From: Gemmatimonadales bacterium
Lineage (GTDB): Bacteria > Gemmatimonadota > Gemmatimonadetes > Gemmatimonadales > GWC2-71-9
Direction of reading: 5' to 3'
DNA: 6,064 nt
NCBI GenBank assembly: GCA_013813145.1
Contig: JACCSE010000399.1
Location: 1-6,064, forward strand
The translations under genes were made by a program, and so were the position numbers. Position 1 is the stretch's first letter. Each line of letters begins with the position of its first letter. The notes under the pieces were generated by a model, which saw only the letters and a list, made by a program, of their open reading frames with translations, had not been told where the DNA came from and searched no databases. Below are positions 5,371 to 6,064 of this stretch, piece by piece.

Positions 5371-5835
5371 ATGAACGATTGGGGCTCCACCAACCGGGTC
5401 CCTGCGCAGGTGTCGCTGGTCGAGGGCGTCGCCTTCGAAGGCGAGCTGCACCTGCTCACCCGGCCGGCCTACCCGCCCGGCCCGGAGACGCCGCTGGAGA
5501 TGCTCAACCGTCCCGATGCCTTCTTCGCCCTTACGCTCCAGGGCGGCGGCGTCGCGTTCGTTCCCAAGTCGCAGGTGGTGCAGGTGTCCTGCGGCGAGGA
5601 AGTGCCGCTCTTCTCCGACCCGGACCGGCTGTCGGCCGCCAAGCACGTCGAGCTGGAGGTGGTGCTTCCCGGCGGCTCGGAATACCGAGGCACCGCTACC
5701 CTCGAGCTGCCTCCCAACCGCTCGCGCGCGCTCGATTTCGTGAACGGTCCCGGCACCTTCTTCGCGCTGTGGGGCCAAGGTGCCACCCGGTACGTCAACA
5801 AGGCCCACGTCCGGCTTATTCGCCCTTTAGACTGA
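5371..5835 (+). CDS. Hypothetical protein made of two similar beta-rich repeats
   Basis: A 154-residue protein I do not recognise by name. It has no signal peptide or membrane helix, so it is probably cytoplasmic. It appears to be an internal duplication of about 65-residue units: residues 43-72 (EMLNRPDAFFAL then QG, F-V-x-K-x-x-V) align with 122-150 (DFVNGPGTFFAL then QG, Y-V-x-K-x-x-V) with one gap. The preceding FEGEL (22-26) and YRGTA (105-109) sit in equivalent positions. Alternating hydrophobics suggest a small beta barrel in each half. The ATG at 5371 is the only ATG/GTG/TTG in frame near the 5' end; it has no clear Shine-Dalgarno. The 62 bp between it and the dehydrogenase stop show no convincing promoter or terminator. 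The gene lies 7 nt before the PilT-like gene, which suggests co-transcription and perhaps a role in the same pilus or motility process; that link is inference. Confidence 0.8.
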   Translation: MNDWGSTNRVPAQVSLVEGVAFEGELHLLTRPAYPPGPETPLEMLNRPDAFFALTLQGGGVAFVPKSQVVQVSCGEEVPLFSDPDRLSAAKHVELEVVLPGGSEYRGTATLELPPNRSRALDFVNGPGTFFALWGQGATRYVNKAHVRLIRPLD

Positions 5836-5842
5836 GATCCCA

Positions 5843-6064
5843 GTGGCCCGACTCGACCGGCTCATTCAAGTCATGCACGAGCAGCGCGCCGACGCGCTCC
5901 AGTTGGCCGTGGGCAAGCCCGCCGTGCTGCTCAGCAACGGGGCGAGCCGCGCCATTACCCGGGAGCCGCTGAACGACGGGCAGATTCTCGGGCTCTTGCG
6001 GGAGATCGCGTCCGCCGACGCGGCCGGCTCGCTGGCCGGCCGGGAACCGGTGGCATTCGGGTAC
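5843..6064 (+). CDS. Partial N-terminus of a probable PilT/PilB-type protein
   Basis: An open frame from GTG 5843 runs off the window after 74 codons. The text MARLDRLIQVMHEQRADALQ, followed by G-K-P-A-V-L-L-x-N-G, then PLNDGQILGLLREI, has the shape of the N-terminal domain of twitching-motility ATPases, which typically reads 'hhxxhhxxxASDLHLxxGxPPxhRhxGxhxxhxxxxLTxxxhxxLhxxI'. The usual SDLHL is replaced by ADALQL, so this may be a divergent or degenerate member, or a protein using only this domain. The Walker ATPase part would lie beyond the window, so no enzymatic claim can be made. The start follows the previous stop (5833-5835) by 7 nt, with a weak GAGA at 5834-5837 as the only Shine-Dalgarno candidate. 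Confidence 0.6.
   Translation, partial: MARLDRLIQVMHEQRADALQLAVGKPAVLLSNGASRAITREPLNDGQILGLLREIASADAAGSLAGREPVAFGY

Overview
The window is GC-rich throughout (about 70% by eye), with dense bacterial gene packing, GTG starts and 4-nt GTGA overlaps. The mix of a zinc-ribbon/PknB-type membrane kinase, REP-like palindromes of the TCATCC(C/T)GAG type and a PilT-like N-terminus would fit a soil or sediment bacterium such as Gemmatimonadota. That placement is inferred from general style; no marker gene here proves it.

Layout, left to right. (1) 1-158: four perfect and one decayed copy of an 18-bp tandem repeat, open in two forward frames, possibly the tail of an upstream gene that overlaps the kinase start by GTGA. 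(2) 159-1934 (+): a transmembrane Ser/Thr kinase with an N-terminal CxxC...CxxC zinc ribbon, a complete PknB-like catalytic domain, one membrane helix and an outside domain of about 170 residues. (3) 1957-2041: a 28-bp-arm inverted repeat between the kinase and the next gene. (4) 2058-2717 (+): a membrane-anchored protein that is essentially a second copy of the kinase's outside domain without the kinase. (5) 2674-3864 (-): DNA polymerase IV (DinB), convergent with and overlapping gene 4 by 44 bp. (6) 3906-4424 (+): a ferritin with all iron ligands, divergent from dinB across 41 bp. (7) 4421-5308 (+): a beta-hydroxyacid dehydrogenase overlapping the ferritin by 4 nt. (8) 5371-5835 (+): an unrecognised all-beta-looking protein built from two repeats. 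(9) 5843-end (+): the N-terminus of a probable PilT/PilB-type protein, cut by the window edge.

How the genes may work together. The kinase and its neighbour share an ectodomain with the same order and spacing of conserved features (NRL, RGR, W, FAP, CxC, GYY), which suggests a receptor kinase and a kinase-less partner or decoy on the membrane. This is the best candidate for something undescribed. The dinB/ferritin pair shares a tiny divergent region in which the two Shine-Dalgarno sequences lie back to back. A near-consensus sigma70-type promoter for dinB appears to lie inside the ferritin gene, so the dinB leader would be antisense to the ferritin ribosome binding site. dinB also has a four-codon upstream reading frame under its strong Shine-Dalgarno. 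Ferritin and the dehydrogenase look translationally coupled. Genes 8 and 9 are closely spaced and probably a third unit, perhaps linked to pili or surface motility.
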